Shown: in pieces, positions 35,621-44,471 of the stretch
Position numbering within the stretch: the first letter of the stretch is position 1
Layout of the letters: every line of letters starts with the position of its first letter
Source of the DNA: Thalassococcus arenae
GTDB taxonomy: Bacteria; Pseudomonadota; Alphaproteobacteria; Rhodobacterales; Rhodobacteraceae
Length of the DNA stretch: 64,000 nucleotides
NCBI RefSeq assembly: GCF_019104745.1
Contig: NZ_JAHRWL010000002.1
Coordinates: 632,076 to 696,075, forward strand
Direction of reading: 5' to 3'
Position numbers and translations under genes: made by a program
The notes under the pieces: generated by a model
Told to the model about the DNA's origin: nothing
Seen by the model: only the letters and a program-made list of their open reading frames with translations
Database searches by the model: none

Positions 35621-36123
35621 ACATTCACCTCGGTCGCCATGCGGCCACGCTTGCCGTCGATCACCCGGATCGCCAGGGCCTCGCCCGGTTGCAGGTCGGA
35701 CAGGCCTGACCGGCGCAGCACCTCTATGTGGATGAAGACGTCCTGCGGTTTGCCGAACACGTTGGCAAACCCGAAGCCCTTGGCCTTGTCGAACCACTTG
35801 ACCCGCGCCGGCTCCAGAGGGGCCGACCGGATCAATTCCGGATCGATGTCCTCGAAATCCGCCAGCGGCGCCCCCACCGGGGCCTCCGGCGGGTCGATGC
35901 GGAAAACCTCGGTTGCCTGCACGCCCCGCTCTGTGCGCTGGACCGAAATCTCGATTCGCGCTCCATCCGCGACCGAGCTCTGGCCGAAGTTGCGCAGAAC
36001 GTTGGCATGCAACAGGATGTCAGGACCCCCGGCTTCCGCCACGACAAATCCGAAACCCTTGACAGGGTCGAACCATTTGACCTTGCCATGCAACCGTTCG
36101 GTGTCTGTTTCTTGCTGTCTCAC
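35593..36123 (-). CDS. Cold-shock protein with two tandem CSD domains
   Basis: A 176-residue nucleic-acid-binding protein with two cold-shock domains: HGKVKWFDPVKGFGFV with DILLH (about 12-75) and ARVKWFDKAKGFGFAN with DVFIH (about 107-170). KGFGF is RNP1 and DILLH/DVFIH is RNP2. An acidic linker separates them. E. coli CspA has one domain of 70 residues, so this is the double form found in alphaproteobacteria. No ATG fits; the GTG at 36123 (MRQQETDTERLHGKV) has GGACA upstream and is preferred over a TTG 11 codons earlier. Confidence 0.85.
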   Translation of the reverse strand: MRQQETDTERLHGKVKWFDPVKGFGFVVAEAGGPDILLHANVLRNFGQSSVADGARIEISVQRTERGVQATEVFRIDPPEAPVGAPLADFEDIDPELIRSAPLEPARVKWFDKAKGFGFANVFGKPQDVFIHIEVLRRSGLSDLQPGEALAIRVIDGKRGRMATEVNVWEAGLPRS

Positions 36124-36233
36124 TGCTTGTCCAAAACACAACTTGCATATCCCCAAGGATCACTTCTGCGATAGGAAAGACGGGGATTTCAAGTCGCAGC
36201 TTGCCCGATTTTGTGTCAGCTGGACAGGCCTTC

Positions 36234-36252
36234 ATTTCACGTGGCGTGAAAT
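36234..36252. promoter_or_regulatory. Perfect inverted repeat between pdxH and the cold-shock gene
   Basis: Arms ATTTCACG / CGTGAAAT around TGG, touching the pdxH stop codon. As RNA it forms a short hairpin after pdxH; as DNA it could be an operator for the cold-shock gene about 110 bases downstream. No T tract. Confidence 0.4.
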
Positions 36253-36858
36253 TCACGGGCTGAGACGGGCGATTTCCCAGGCCGTTTCCCGGTCGCGGCG
36301 GGTCCAGCGGAACCGGTCGTGCAGACGAAACGCGCCATCGGCCCAGAACTCGATCTCGACCGGCACGATACGGAACCCGCCCCAGAACGGCGGCCGTTTC
36401 GGCGCGGTGCCATGCAGCGCAGTCACCTTGGCGACCTCGGCCATCAGCGCGGCACGCGACGACAGCGGCCGGCTTTGATGCGACGCCCAGGCGCCCAGGC
36501 GACTTTTCAGCGAGCGTGAGGCGAAATAGGCGTCCGCCAGCGGCCCGTCCTCGCGGGTGACAGTGCCGCGCACCCGGATCTGCCGGCGCAGCGATTTCCA
36601 GTGCATGACGAACGCCGCCTTGCCGGCGCCCTCGATCTCGCGGGCCTTGGCGCTGCCATAGTTGGTGTAGAAGACAAAGGCGCCGTCCTCGATCTCCTTG
36701 AGCAGCACCATCCGGGCGTTCGGCATCCCGTCGGCATCCACCGTCGACAGCGCGATGGCATTGGGATCGTTGGGTTCGCTCTGCTCGGCCTCGGCAAGCC
36801 AGGCGCGCGCGATGGCGAACGGGTCGTCTCCCGCGAATATGCCGGTTCTGTCTGTCAT
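36253..36858 (-). CDS. pdxH: Pyridoxamine 5'-phosphate oxidase
   Basis: FMN enzyme that oxidises pyridoxine or pyridoxamine 5'-phosphate to pyridoxal 5'-phosphate. The 201-residue protein has the split-barrel signatures [25 protein letters not shown] (FMN phosphate contacts), [18 protein letters not shown] and the C-terminal [17 protein letters not shown], where RLHDR is the substrate site. Length is slightly short of E. coli PdxH (218). It is divergent from fabI. Confidence 0.93.
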   Translation of the reverse strand: MTDRTGIFAGDDPFAIARAWLAEAEQSEPNDPNAIALSTVDADGMPNARMVLLKEIEDGAFVFYTNYGSAKAREIEGAGKAAFVMHWKSLRRQIRVRGTVTREDGPLADAYFASRSLKSRLGAWASHQSRPLSSRAALMAEVAKVTALHGTAPKRPPFWGGFRIVPVEIEFWADGAFRLHDRFRWTRRDRETAWEIARLSP

Positions 36859-36960
36859 GTCCGCCTCTGTTGCCCGCGATCGCCCCGCGCTGCGGCCTTG
36901 ATGGCCCGCGGGGGATCGCCTAATGGTCGCTAAACGCAGGATTTGGGCGGAGAGGCGCAT

Positions 36961-37767
36961 ATGTCAAACGGATTGATGGCGGGCAAACGCGGGCTGATCA
37001 TGGGCCTGGCCAATGACAAGTCGATCGCCTGGGGTATCGCCAAGGCCTGCGGCGATGCCGGCGCCGACCTGGCGTTTTCCTACCAGGGCGAGGCGTTGAA
37101 AAAGCGCGTCGACCCGCTGGCCGCACAGCTTGGTTCGGACATCGTTCTGCCCTGCGACGTGGGCGACGGCGCGTCGATCGACGCCTTGTTCGACGGTCTC
37201 AAGGCCCGGTGGGACAACCTGGATTTCATCGTCCACGCCATCGGCTTCTCCGACAAGAACGAACTGCGCGGTCGCTATGTCGATACCAGCCGCGACAATT
37301 TCATGATGACGATGGACATCTCGGTCTATTCCTTCACCGCGGTGATGCAGCGCGCCGAAAAGATGATGACCAATGGCGGATCGGCCCTGACGCTGACCTA
37401 TTACGGCGCCGAACGCATCATGCCGCATTACAACGTCATGGGCGTGGCCAAGGCGGCGCTGGAGTCGTCGGTGCGCTACCTGGCCGAGGATCTCGGCAAG
37501 GACGGCATTCGCGTCAACGCCATCAGCGCCGGACCGATCAAGACGCTGGCCGCCAGCGGCATCGGCGATTTCCGCTACATCATGAAGTGGAACGAATACA
37601 ATTCGCCGCTGCGCCGCAACGTGACCATCGAGGATGTGGGCAAATCCGCGCTTTACCTGCTCAGTGACCTGGGCTCCGGCGTGACGGGCGAGACCCACCA
37701 TGTCGATGCCGGCTACCATGTCGTCGGCATGAAGGCGGTGGACGCGCCCGACATCACCAAGGGCTGA
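36961..37767 (+). CDS. fabI: Enoyl-[acyl-carrier-protein] reductase (NADH)
   Basis: Catalyses the last reduction of each fatty-acid elongation round; target of triclosan-type inhibitors. The 268-residue SDR protein has [15 protein letters not shown] in the nucleotide loop, [21 protein letters not shown] with the catalytic Tyr-x6-Lys, and [13 protein letters not shown] near the flexible substrate loop. Length matches FabI (262). The upstream GGAGAGGCGCAT provides a ribosome site. It probably starts a run that continues into two LysE exporters. Confidence 0.94.
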   Translation: MSNGLMAGKRGLIMGLANDKSIAWGIAKACGDAGADLAFSYQGEALKKRVDPLAAQLGSDIVLPCDVGDGASIDALFDGLKARWDNLDFIVHAIGFSDKNELRGRYVDTSRDNFMMTMDISVYSFTAVMQRAEKMMTNGGSALTLTYYGAERIMPHYNVMGVAKAALESSVRYLAEDLGKDGIRVNAISAGPIKTLAASGIGDFRYIMKWNEYNSPLRRNVTIEDVGKSALYLLSDLGSGVTGETHHVDAGYHVVGMKAVDAPDITKG

Positions 37768-37773
37768 CCGGTC

Positions 37774-38376
37774 ATGGACTGGACCCACCTGCTGGCCTTC
37801 AACCTCACGCTGCTGGCCGCGATGGCGGCCCCCGGCCCGGCTTTCCTGTTCGCGCTGCGCCAGTCCATCGCGGGCGGCTTCCGCACGGGTGTGGCGACCG
37901 GGGCCGGGCTCGGGCTGATGGCGGCTTGCTGGACCGGCGCGGCGCTGCTGGGTCTCGAAGCGGTGTTCCGCCTCGTGCCCTGGGCCTATCTCGCGCTCAA
38001 GATCGCGGGCGCGCTCTACCTGCTCTGGATCGCCTACACGCTGTGGCGCGATGCCCGCCAGCCGGTCAGCGACAGCGCCCGGCCCGGCGCGCAGGCCTTC
38101 TGGGGCGGCGTGCTGGTCAATCTCGCCAACCCCAAATCGGTCCTGTTCGCCGGTTCGGTGCTGATCGTGATTTTCCCCGCCGGGTTAAGTCTGGCCAGCA
38201 AGGCCCTGATCGTTCTCAACCATTTCCTGGTCGAGCTGATCGTCTACGGCCTGTTTGCGGCGATGCTGGCCACGCCGCCCGCCCGTGCGGGCTACCTGCG
38301 GATCAAGCACTGGTTCGACCGCGCCGCGGGCGTGATCCTGGCTGCGCTTGGCTTGCGCCTGCTGCTGGACCGCTGA
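37774..38376 (+). CDS. LysE family amino-acid/metabolite exporter (copy 1)
   Basis: A 200-residue inner-membrane protein with about six hydrophobic helices. The N-terminal LTLLAAMAAPGPAFLFALRQSIAGGFRTG contains the PGP motif and following helix typical of LysE/RhtB exporters; FWGGVLVNLANPKSVLFAGSVL is the second conserved block. It follows fabI by 6 bases and is one base from a second LysE gene. Substrate unknown. Confidence 0.85.
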   Translation: MDWTHLLAFNLTLLAAMAAPGPAFLFALRQSIAGGFRTGVATGAGLGLMAACWTGAALLGLEAVFRLVPWAYLALKIAGALYLLWIAYTLWRDARQPVSDSARPGAQAFWGGVLVNLANPKSVLFAGSVLIVIFPAGLSLASKALIVLNHFLVELIVYGLFAAMLATPPARAGYLRIKHWFDRAAGVILAALGLRLLLDR

Positions 38377-38377
38377 G

Positions 38378-38989
38378 ATGAGCCTTGTCGCCTTCGCCTC
38401 GGTCTGGCTGATCCACCTGGTTGCGGCGATGTCGCCCGGCCCTTCCTTCGTCGTCTGCGTCCGCACCGCCGTGTCCGAAGGGTTCGGCACCGCTGTCGCG
38501 CTGGCCATCGGTTTCGGCCTGGGGGCGGCGCTTTGGGCCGCCACCGCGATGGCCGGCCTGGCGCTGCTGTTCGAGCTGGTCCCGGCGCTGTTCGCCGCGC
38601 TCAAGTTCGGCGGGGCCGCCTTCCTGCTCTTCATCGCCTTCATGATGTGGCGTCATGCCCGCGACCCCCTGCCTTCGACCGAGGGCGCCGCGCCGCGCAG
38701 TGCCGCTTCGGCGATACGGCTTGGCTTCCTGACCTTCGCCAGCAACCCCAAGACGGCGGTTTTCTTCGGCGCGGTCTTCGTGGGGCTGGTGCCTGCAGAG
38801 ACCCCGCCACTTGTGCGTATCGCTCTGATCGGCGTGATCTTTCTCAACGAAACCCTGTGGTATCTCGCGGTGGCGCGGGTCTTTTCGCTGCCCCGCGCCC
38901 GCACCGCCTATGCCCGCCTCAAGGCCTGGATAGACCGTGCTTTCGGCAGCCTCATCGCGCTTTTCGGGCTCAAGATCGCGCTCAGCTAA
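38378..38989 (+). CDS. LysE family amino-acid/metabolite exporter (copy 2)
   Basis: A 203-residue LysE/RhtB protein with HLVAAMSPGPSFVVCVRTAVSEGFG and LGFLTFASNPKTAVFFGAVF. It is clearly related to the preceding gene but diverged throughout, so the pair looks like an old tandem duplication, perhaps forming a heteromeric or differently specific exporter. The start ATG lies just after the previous stop. Followed 12 bases later by gpt. Confidence 0.85.
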   Translation: MSLVAFASVWLIHLVAAMSPGPSFVVCVRTAVSEGFGTAVALAIGFGLGAALWAATAMAGLALLFELVPALFAALKFGGAAFLLFIAFMMWRHARDPLPSTEGAAPRSAASAIRLGFLTFASNPKTAVFFGAVFVGLVPAETPPLVRIALIGVIFLNETLWYLAVARVFSLPRARTAYARLKAWIDRAFGSLIALFGLKIALS

Positions 38990-39001
38990 AGGAACCCGCC
39001 C

Positions 39002-39523
39002 ATGTCCGACACCCGCCTGCCTCACGAAAAAGGCTTTCATGTCAGCTGGGACCAGCTGCACCGCGATGCCCGCGCCCTGGCGTGGCGCCTGCAGGGCCAG
39101 GGCCCGGATAACGGCGCCTGGAAGGCCGTGGTCGCCATCACCCGTGGCGGCATGGCACCGGCGATGATCGTGGCGCGCGAGCTCGACATCCGCACCGTCG
39201 ACACGATCAGCGTGAAATCCTACCATTCCGGTGGCGGCAAGGCCGACCAGCGGCGCGAGGCCGAAGTGCTGAAATCGCCGGACCCGGCATTGATGGGCGA
39301 TGGCGAAGGTATCCTGATCGTCGACGACCTCGTGGACAGCGGCAAGACGCTGGAACTGGTGCGCAGCCTCTACCCCAAGGCCCATGTCGCCACCGTCTAC
39401 GCCAAGCCGATGGGCCGCCCGCAGGTCGAGACCTTCATCACCGAGGTCAGCCAGGACACCTGGATCTTCTTCCCCTGGGACATGGCGCTGCAATACGTCA
39501 AACCCTATCGCGGCGACGACTGA
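39002..39523 (+). CDS. gpt: Xanthine phosphoribosyltransferase
   Basis: Purine salvage enzyme joining xanthine (and guanine) to PRPP. The 173-residue protein has [20 protein letters not shown] and the PRPP-binding motif [16 protein letters not shown] (about 101-116), followed by [13 protein letters not shown] and WIFFPWDM, both typical of the Gpt rather than the Hpt group. Length is near E. coli Gpt (152). Ends an apparent fabI-lysE-lysE-gpt run. Confidence 0.9.
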   Translation: MSDTRLPHEKGFHVSWDQLHRDARALAWRLQGQGPDNGAWKAVVAITRGGMAPAMIVARELDIRTVDTISVKSYHSGGGKADQRREAEVLKSPDPALMGDGEGILIVDDLVDSGKTLELVRSLYPKAHVATVYAKPMGRPQVETFITEVSQDTWIFFPWDMALQYVKPYRGDD

Positions 39524-39544
39524 CCCCGGAACCCCGCCCCCGTC

Positions 39545-39591
39545 TTCTCCGGTTTCAAAATATCTCGGGGGTTTGGGGGTAGCACCCCCAA
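39545..39591. repeat. Intergenic repeat with TTGGGGGT-AGC-ACCCCCAA hairpin
   Basis: Reads TCTCCGGTTTCAAAATATCT then CGGGGG and an 8-base hairpin with AGC loop. It is a close relative of the repeat at 9318-9384 and follows gpt, where it may also act as a terminator. Confidence 0.75.
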
Positions 39592-39648
39592 TCTGCGTGA
39601 ACGCAAATCAAACCCTGTGCGGCGCAGCCGCCCAATCGGATCACAGCC

Positions 39649-40845
39649 ATGACCAGCAGAACGCAAACCACCTTTCCGCCCCCGGTCATGGAGGCCCGCC
39701 GCTGGCTTGACGGGGTGACCTTTCCGCCCGACCGGCCGCTGCTGAACGTCAGCCAGGCCGCCCCGGTCGAACCACCACCCGAACCGCTGCTTGCGGCGAT
39801 GGCCGACGCGTTGAAAGACGCCGATACCCACCTTTACGGCCCTGTCCTGGGCCTGCCTGCCCTGCGCGGGGAACTGGCCGCGCAATGGTCGGCGCAATAT
39901 GGCGGTGCGATCGCGCCCGAACAGGTCGCCATCACGTCGGGCTGCAACCAGGCCTTTGCCGCCGCGATCACCGCGATCTGCACCGAGGGAGATGAAGTTC
40001 TCCTTCCAACCCCCTGGTATTTCAATCACAAGATGTGGCTGGACATGTCCGGCGTGACGGCCGTGCCACTGCCGACGGACGCCAACCTGATCCCCGATGT
40101 CGCAACCGCCGAAGCGCTGGTGACCGACCGCACCCGTGCCATTGCGCTGGTCTCTCCCAACAACCCCGGCGGGGTCGAATACCCCGCCGAAACACTGGCC
40201 GCCTTCCGCGACCTGGCCCGGGCAAAACGTATCAAACTGCTGCTGGACGAGACATATCGGGATTTCGACATGCGACCCATGCCGACCCATCCGCTTTTCG
40301 CCGATCCGGACTGGGACGACACGCTGGTGCATCTTTACAGTTTCTCCAAGGCGTTCCGCCTGACCGGCCATCGCGTCGGCGCGCTTGTCGCCGCGCCGGA
40401 CCTGCTGTCCGAGGTCGAGAAATTCCTCGACACCATCGCGATCTGCCCGCCGCAGCTGGGCCAGCGCGCCGCGCTCTGGGGCTTGCGCAACCTGCGGCAA
40501 TGGCTGGCCGGAGAACGCGACGAGATCCTGGCCCGCCGCGCGGCGATCGCGGCCAACATGCCGAAACTCGCGGTCAAGGGCTGGCGACTGGCGGGGGCCG
40601 GTGCCTATTTCGCCTATCTCGAACATCCCTTTGCGATGTCCAGCGCCGAGATGGCCCCGAAACTGGTGCGCGAGGCCGGTATCCTGCTTTTGCCCGGAAC
40701 CATGTTCCACCCCGCGGGTGCCGAGGCCGGTCGCCGCGAATTGCGTGTTGCCTTCGCCAATATCGACGCGACGCAGATCGGCACCCTGTTCGACCGTCTC
40801 GCCGCGCTGGACTGGCCCCTTGCGGGTCGTCAACCTGCAGCGTAG
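39649..40845 (+). CDS. Aminotransferase class I/II
   Basis: A 398-residue fold-type I PLP aminotransferase. The PLP lysine is in YSFSKAFRLTGHRVGAL (about residue 233); other motifs are GLPALRGELAAQWSAQYGG, SGCNQAFAAAITAIC, SPNNPGGVEYP and LLDETYRDFD. The C-terminal Arg contact is in RRELRVAFAN. The pattern is close to aspartate/aromatic aminotransferases, but the substrate is not certain. It is placed ahead of the foldase and trpE genes. Confidence 0.85.
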   Translation: MTSRTQTTFPPPVMEARRWLDGVTFPPDRPLLNVSQAAPVEPPPEPLLAAMADALKDADTHLYGPVLGLPALRGELAAQWSAQYGGAIAPEQVAITSGCNQAFAAAITAICTEGDEVLLPTPWYFNHKMWLDMSGVTAVPLPTDANLIPDVATAEALVTDRTRAIALVSPNNPGGVEYPAETLAAFRDLARAKRIKLLLDETYRDFDMRPMPTHPLFADPDWDDTLVHLYSFSKAFRLTGHRVGALVAAPDLLSEVEKFLDTIAICPPQLGQRAALWGLRNLRQWLAGERDEILARRAAIAANMPKLAVKGWRLAGAGAYFAYLEHPFAMSSAEMAPKLVREAGILLLPGTMFHPAGAEAGRRELRVAFANIDATQIGTLFDRLAALDWPLAGRQPAA

Positions 40846-40876
40846 ACACACCCCGACACGAGCGAAAGAGGCGGCC

Positions 40877-42724
40877 ATGGCACGCGCAAAAGGCGGTTTG
40901 TCGAAGACCTTTGTCTGGATCATCCTGGGCCTGTTGATCGTCGGCCTGGCAGGGTTCGGCGCGACCAATTTCTCGGGCACCGTGCGCAGCGTGGGCAGCG
41001 TCGGCGACAGCGACATCCCGTTGCAGGATTACGCGCGCACCCTGCAGAACGAAATCCGCGCCTTCGAGGCGCAGACCGGCCAGCCGCTGCCGTTCCAGCA
41101 GGCCCGCGACATCGGGCTGACCGACCAGGTGCTGGCGCAGGTCGTCGTGGCCACGGCGCTGGATGACGAGGCCAGACGCATCGGCCTGTCGATCGGCGAT
41201 GAGCGTCTGGCCCGGGAATTGCGCCAGATCGACGCGTTCAACGGCTCGGACGGCCAGTTCAACCGCGAGGCCTATGCCTTTGCCCTGCAGAATGCCGGTC
41301 TGAGCGAAGCCGAGTTCGAAGAAGACCTGCGCGCCGACAGCGGCCGGGCCCTGTTGCAGGCCGCGGTGGTGGCCGGTGTCGCGTTTCCCGACACCTATGT
41401 CGACACGCTGCTGGCCCATATCGGCGAGCGTCGCGCCTATAGTTATGCCGCCCTGACCGGCGATCTGCTGACCGATCCGCTGCCCGAACCCACCGACGCC
41501 GATCTGACCGCCTGGTACGAGGCGAATATCGACCGCTTCACCCGCCCCGAGACGCGGCTGATCACCTATGCCTGGTTGACCCCGGACATGATCGTCGACG
41601 AGGTCGAGGTGGACCAGGCCGCGTTGCGGGCGGCCTATGACGAACGCCGGGCCGAGTTCAACCTGCCCGAACGGCGGCTGGTCGAACGCCTTGTCTTTGC
41701 CGACGATGCCGCCGCCCGGACGGCGGCCGACCGGATCGCCAGCGGCGACGCGACATTCGAGGCGCTGGTCGCGGAACGCGGGCTGGCGCTGGCCGATACC
41801 GACATGGGCGACGTGACCGCCGACGATCTGGGTGCCGCCGCCGAGCTGGTCTTTGCCGCGCAACCCGGCAGCGTCGCCGGACCGGCGCCGTCTTCGCTGG
41901 GCCCGGCGCTCTACCGTGTGAATGCCGTATTGCCGTCGCAAAACACCAGTTTCGAAGAGGCCGAGCCCGACTTGCGCGACGCGTTGGCGATGGACCGGGC
42001 GCGGCGGGTGATCGATGCCCAGATCCAGGATTTCGATGACCGACTGGCCGCCGGCGCCACGCTCGAGGAATTGGCGGCCGAAACCGACATGCGGCTGGGC
42101 CAGATCGATTTCAACGACCTGTCCGAGCAGGACATCGCGGGCTACGACGCCTTTCGCAGCGCGGCGCTTGCCGCCACCGAGCAGGATTTCCCGGCGATCG
42201 ACGATCTGGGCGATGGCGGCATCTTCGCGCTCCGCCTTGATGGTATCGAGCCGCCCGCGCCGCGCCCCTTCGAAGATGTCGCTGACGCGGTCAGCCAAGG
42301 CTGGGTCGCCGAACAGCGCGTGACCGCGCTTGCCGCCGCCGGAGAGGCGTTGCAGGCACAACTGGCCGAAGGCCGCACCTTCGAAGCCCTTGGCCTGACA
42401 GTGCAGAGCGAGCCGGGGATCACCCGCAACGGTGCGCTGACCGGACAGGTGGCCGAGTTGCGCCGCGCCGCATTCGAGATGGAACCCGGCGCTGTGCAGG
42501 TGGTGACGACGCCCGATGGCGCCTATCTGCTGCGGCTCGACGAGATCATCGCGGTCGACATGAGCAGCGAGGAAGCACAGCTGATCGCCGGCGCAGTGCA
42601 GGACCAGGCGGTCTCGGACGTGGCGAACGATCTGTTCCGTGCGCTGGCCTCCGACATCCAGTCCCGCGCCGGGGTCACCATCAACCAGGAAGCGCTGAAC
42701 GCCGTTCACGCCAATTTCCAGTGA
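40877..42724 (+). CDS. Membrane-anchored peptidyl-prolyl isomerase / foldase (SurA/PpiD-like)
   Basis: A 615-residue protein with one N-terminal membrane helix (LSKTFVWIILGLLIVGLAGFG, about 8-28) and a long periplasmic part. Residues about 35-180 match the SurA N-terminal chaperone domain (ISLQDYARTLQNEIRAFEAQ-like helices); a degenerate parvulin domain follows at about 230-350, with a second one later. This is the PpiD arrangement, assisting outer-membrane protein folding. The PPIase site looks poorly conserved. The start ATG has AAAGAGGCG upstream. trpE begins 4 bases after the stop, an arrangement I recall from other Rhodobacterales. Confidence 0.85.
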   Translation: MARAKGGLSKTFVWIILGLLIVGLAGFGATNFSGTVRSVGSVGDSDIPLQDYARTLQNEIRAFEAQTGQPLPFQQARDIGLTDQVLAQVVVATALDDEARRIGLSIGDERLARELRQIDAFNGSDGQFNREAYAFALQNAGLSEAEFEEDLRADSGRALLQAAVVAGVAFPDTYVDTLLAHIGERRAYSYAALTGDLLTDPLPEPTDADLTAWYEANIDRFTRPETRLITYAWLTPDMIVDEVEVDQAALRAAYDERRAEFNLPERRLVERLVFADDAAARTAADRIASGDATFEALVAERGLALADTDMGDVTADDLGAAAELVFAAQPGSVAGPAPSSLGPALYRVNAVLPSQNTSFEEAEPDLRDALAMDRARRVIDAQIQDFDDRLAAGATLEELAAETDMRLGQIDFNDLSEQDIAGYDAFRSAALAATEQDFPAIDDLGDGGIFALRLDGIEPPAPRPFEDVADAVSQGWVAEQRVTALAAAGEALQAQLAEGRTFEALGLTVQSEPGITRNGALTGQVAELRRAAFEMEPGAVQVVTTPDGAYLLRLDEIIAVDMSSEEAQLIAGAVQDQAVSDVANDLFRALASDIQSRAGVTINQEALNAVHANFQ

Positions 42725-42728
42725 TCCG

Positions 42729-44243
42729 ATGGCGGCATTGATCCCCGAATATGACGCCTTTGCAAAGGCTTATGAAGCGGGGCGCAACCAGGTCGTCTAT
42801 GCGCGGCTGGCGGCCGACCTCGATACGCCGGTGTCGCTGATGCTCAAGCTGACCGGGGCCGCACGCGACGCCTTCATGCTGGAATCGGTCACCGGCGGCG
42901 AGGTGCGCGGGCGCTATTCGATCATCGGCATGAAGCCCGACCTGATCTGGCAGTGCCACGGCGACACCAGCCGCATCAACCGCCAGGCGCGGTTCGATGC
43001 CGACGCCTTCGAGCCGCAGGATGCCGACCCCCTGACCGCCCTGCGCGCCTTGATCGCCGAAAGCCGGATCGAACTGCCCGACGACCTGCCGCAGGCGGCG
43101 GCGGGTCTGTTCGGCTATCTGGGCTATGACATGATCCGGCTGGTCGAACGCCTGCCGAACGTCAATCCCGACCCGCTGGGCCTGCCCGACGCGGTGATGC
43201 TGCGGCCTTCGGTGGTAGCGGTGCTGGACGGGGTCAAGGGCGAGGTGACGGTGGTGTCGCCGGCCTGGGTGCAGGATGGGCAATCGGCGCGCGCGGCCTA
43301 TGCCCAGGCGGCCGAACGGGTGATGGACGCGGTGCGCGATCTCGAACGCGCCCTGCCCCAGGCCTCGCGCGTGCTGGGCGAGGCGCATGAAGCCGGCCCG
43401 CCGGTGTCGAATTTCACCCATGAGGCTTACAAGCAGGCGGTCGAGACGGCGCGCGAATACATCCGCGCCGGCGATATCTTTCAGGTCGTGCCGTCGCAGC
43501 GCTGGACCCAGGATTTCCCGCTGCCGCCTTTCTCGCTCTACCGCTCACTGCGGCGGACGAACCCGTCTCCGTTCATGTTCTACTTCAATTTCGGGGGGTT
43601 CCAGGTGATCGGCGCCAGCCCGGAAATCCTGGTGCGCGTCTTCGGCCGCGAAGTCACGATCCGGCCGATCGCGGGCACCCGCCCGCGCGGCGTCACAGCC
43701 GAAGAGGACCGCGCGCTCGAGGCCGATCTTCTGGCGGACAAGAAGGAACTGGCCGAACACCTGATGCTGCTCGATCTCGGCCGCAACGACGCCGGGCGCG
43801 TCAGCAAGATCGGCACCGTGCGCCCGACCGAGAAATTCATCATCGAACGCTACAGCCACGTGATGCATATCGTGTCGAACGTGGTGGGCGAACTGGCCGA
43901 CGACCAGGACGCTCTGTCGGCCTTTTTCGCGGGCATGCCGGCGGGCACGGTTTCGGGTGCGCCCAAGGTGCGCGCGATGGAAATCATCGACGAGCTGGAA
44001 CCGGAAAAGCGCGGCGTCTATGGCGGCGGCGTGGGCTATTTCAGCGCCGGCGGCGACATGGACATGTGCATCGCCCTGCGCACCGCCATCGTCAAGGACC
44101 AGAAGCTCTACATCCAGGCCGGCGGCGGCGTGGTCTATGACAGCGACCCCGAGGCCGAGTACCAGGAAACCGTGCACAAGTCGAACGCGATCCGCCGCGC
44201 GGCGGCCGACGCGGCGCGCTTCACCGGCGACGGCAACGGCTGA
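42729..44243 (+). CDS. trpE: Anthranilate synthase component I
   Basis: Converts chorismate to anthranilate for tryptophan synthesis, using ammonia from TrpG. The 504-residue protein has the feedback-site motif FMLESVTGGEVRGRYS (about 55-70), RRTNPSPFMFYFNFGGFQ, IRPIAGTRPRG, LMLLDLGRNDAGRVS, VSGAPKVRAMEIIDELEP and GVYGGGVGYF, the full chorismate-binding set. Its start is 4 bases after the foldase gene. trpG and trpDC, often downstream in this group, are absent here; the next sequence is a GC hairpin and then the Mu-like element. Confidence 0.95.
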   Translation: MAALIPEYDAFAKAYEAGRNQVVYARLAADLDTPVSLMLKLTGAARDAFMLESVTGGEVRGRYSIIGMKPDLIWQCHGDTSRINRQARFDADAFEPQDADPLTALRALIAESRIELPDDLPQAAAGLFGYLGYDMIRLVERLPNVNPDPLGLPDAVMLRPSVVAVLDGVKGEVTVVSPAWVQDGQSARAAYAQAAERVMDAVRDLERALPQASRVLGEAHEAGPPVSNFTHEAYKQAVETAREYIRAGDIFQVVPSQRWTQDFPLPPFSLYRSLRRTNPSPFMFYFNFGGFQVIGASPEILVRVFGREVTIRPIAGTRPRGVTAEEDRALEADLLADKKELAEHLMLLDLGRNDAGRVSKIGTVRPTEKFIIERYSHVMHIVSNVVGELADDQDALSAFFAGMPAGTVSGAPKVRAMEIIDELEPEKRGVYGGGVGYFSAGGDMDMCIALRTAIVKDQKLYIQAGGGVVYDSDPEAEYQETVHKSNAIRRAAADAARFTGDGNG

Positions 44244-44259
44244 CCCCCAGGGGTGTTCG

Positions 44260-44277
44260 GGGGGCGCTGCCCCCGTC
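44260..44277. repeat. GGGGGC-GCT-GCCCCC hairpin plus GTC, left flank of the Mu-like element
   Basis: The same hairpin, in inverted orientation, lies at 53390-53407 just beyond the right tip of the element. It follows trpE by 16 bases and may be its terminator. Confidence 0.7.
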
Positions 44278-44290
44278 CCGGATGAGCGCC

Positions 44291-44308
44291 TTCACCGGGT
44301 TTGATACC
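44291..44308 (+). repeat. Left outer end repeat (L1) of the Mu-like element
   Basis: TTCACCGGGTTTGATACC, presumed transposase-binding site; starts 8 bases in from the TG tip. Confidence 0.8.
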
Positions 44309-44355
44309 TGTTGAAAAAAAGAACGCGCGTTTTCAATGGGTTGCGAAGGGGCCAT

Positions 44356-44373
44356 TTCACCGGGTTTGATACC
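44356..44373 (+). repeat. Left inner end repeat (L2)
   Basis: An exact second copy of TTCACCGGGTTTGATACC, same orientation as L1. An A-rich stretch lies between the two. Confidence 0.8.
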
Positions 44374-44471
44374 TTTCGGGCGATTTCGGGTCGGAAAGGC
44401 AGGTTTTGGCGCGGTTCTCGGCGAAAAAAGTCAATGATTTCAGTGGGGCTTTGCACGGATCAGAAACGAAT

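Noticed and set aside
42725-42728. trp leader peptide or attenuator before trpE
   Set aside because: Only 4 bases separate the foldase gene and trpE, so there is no room for a leader.
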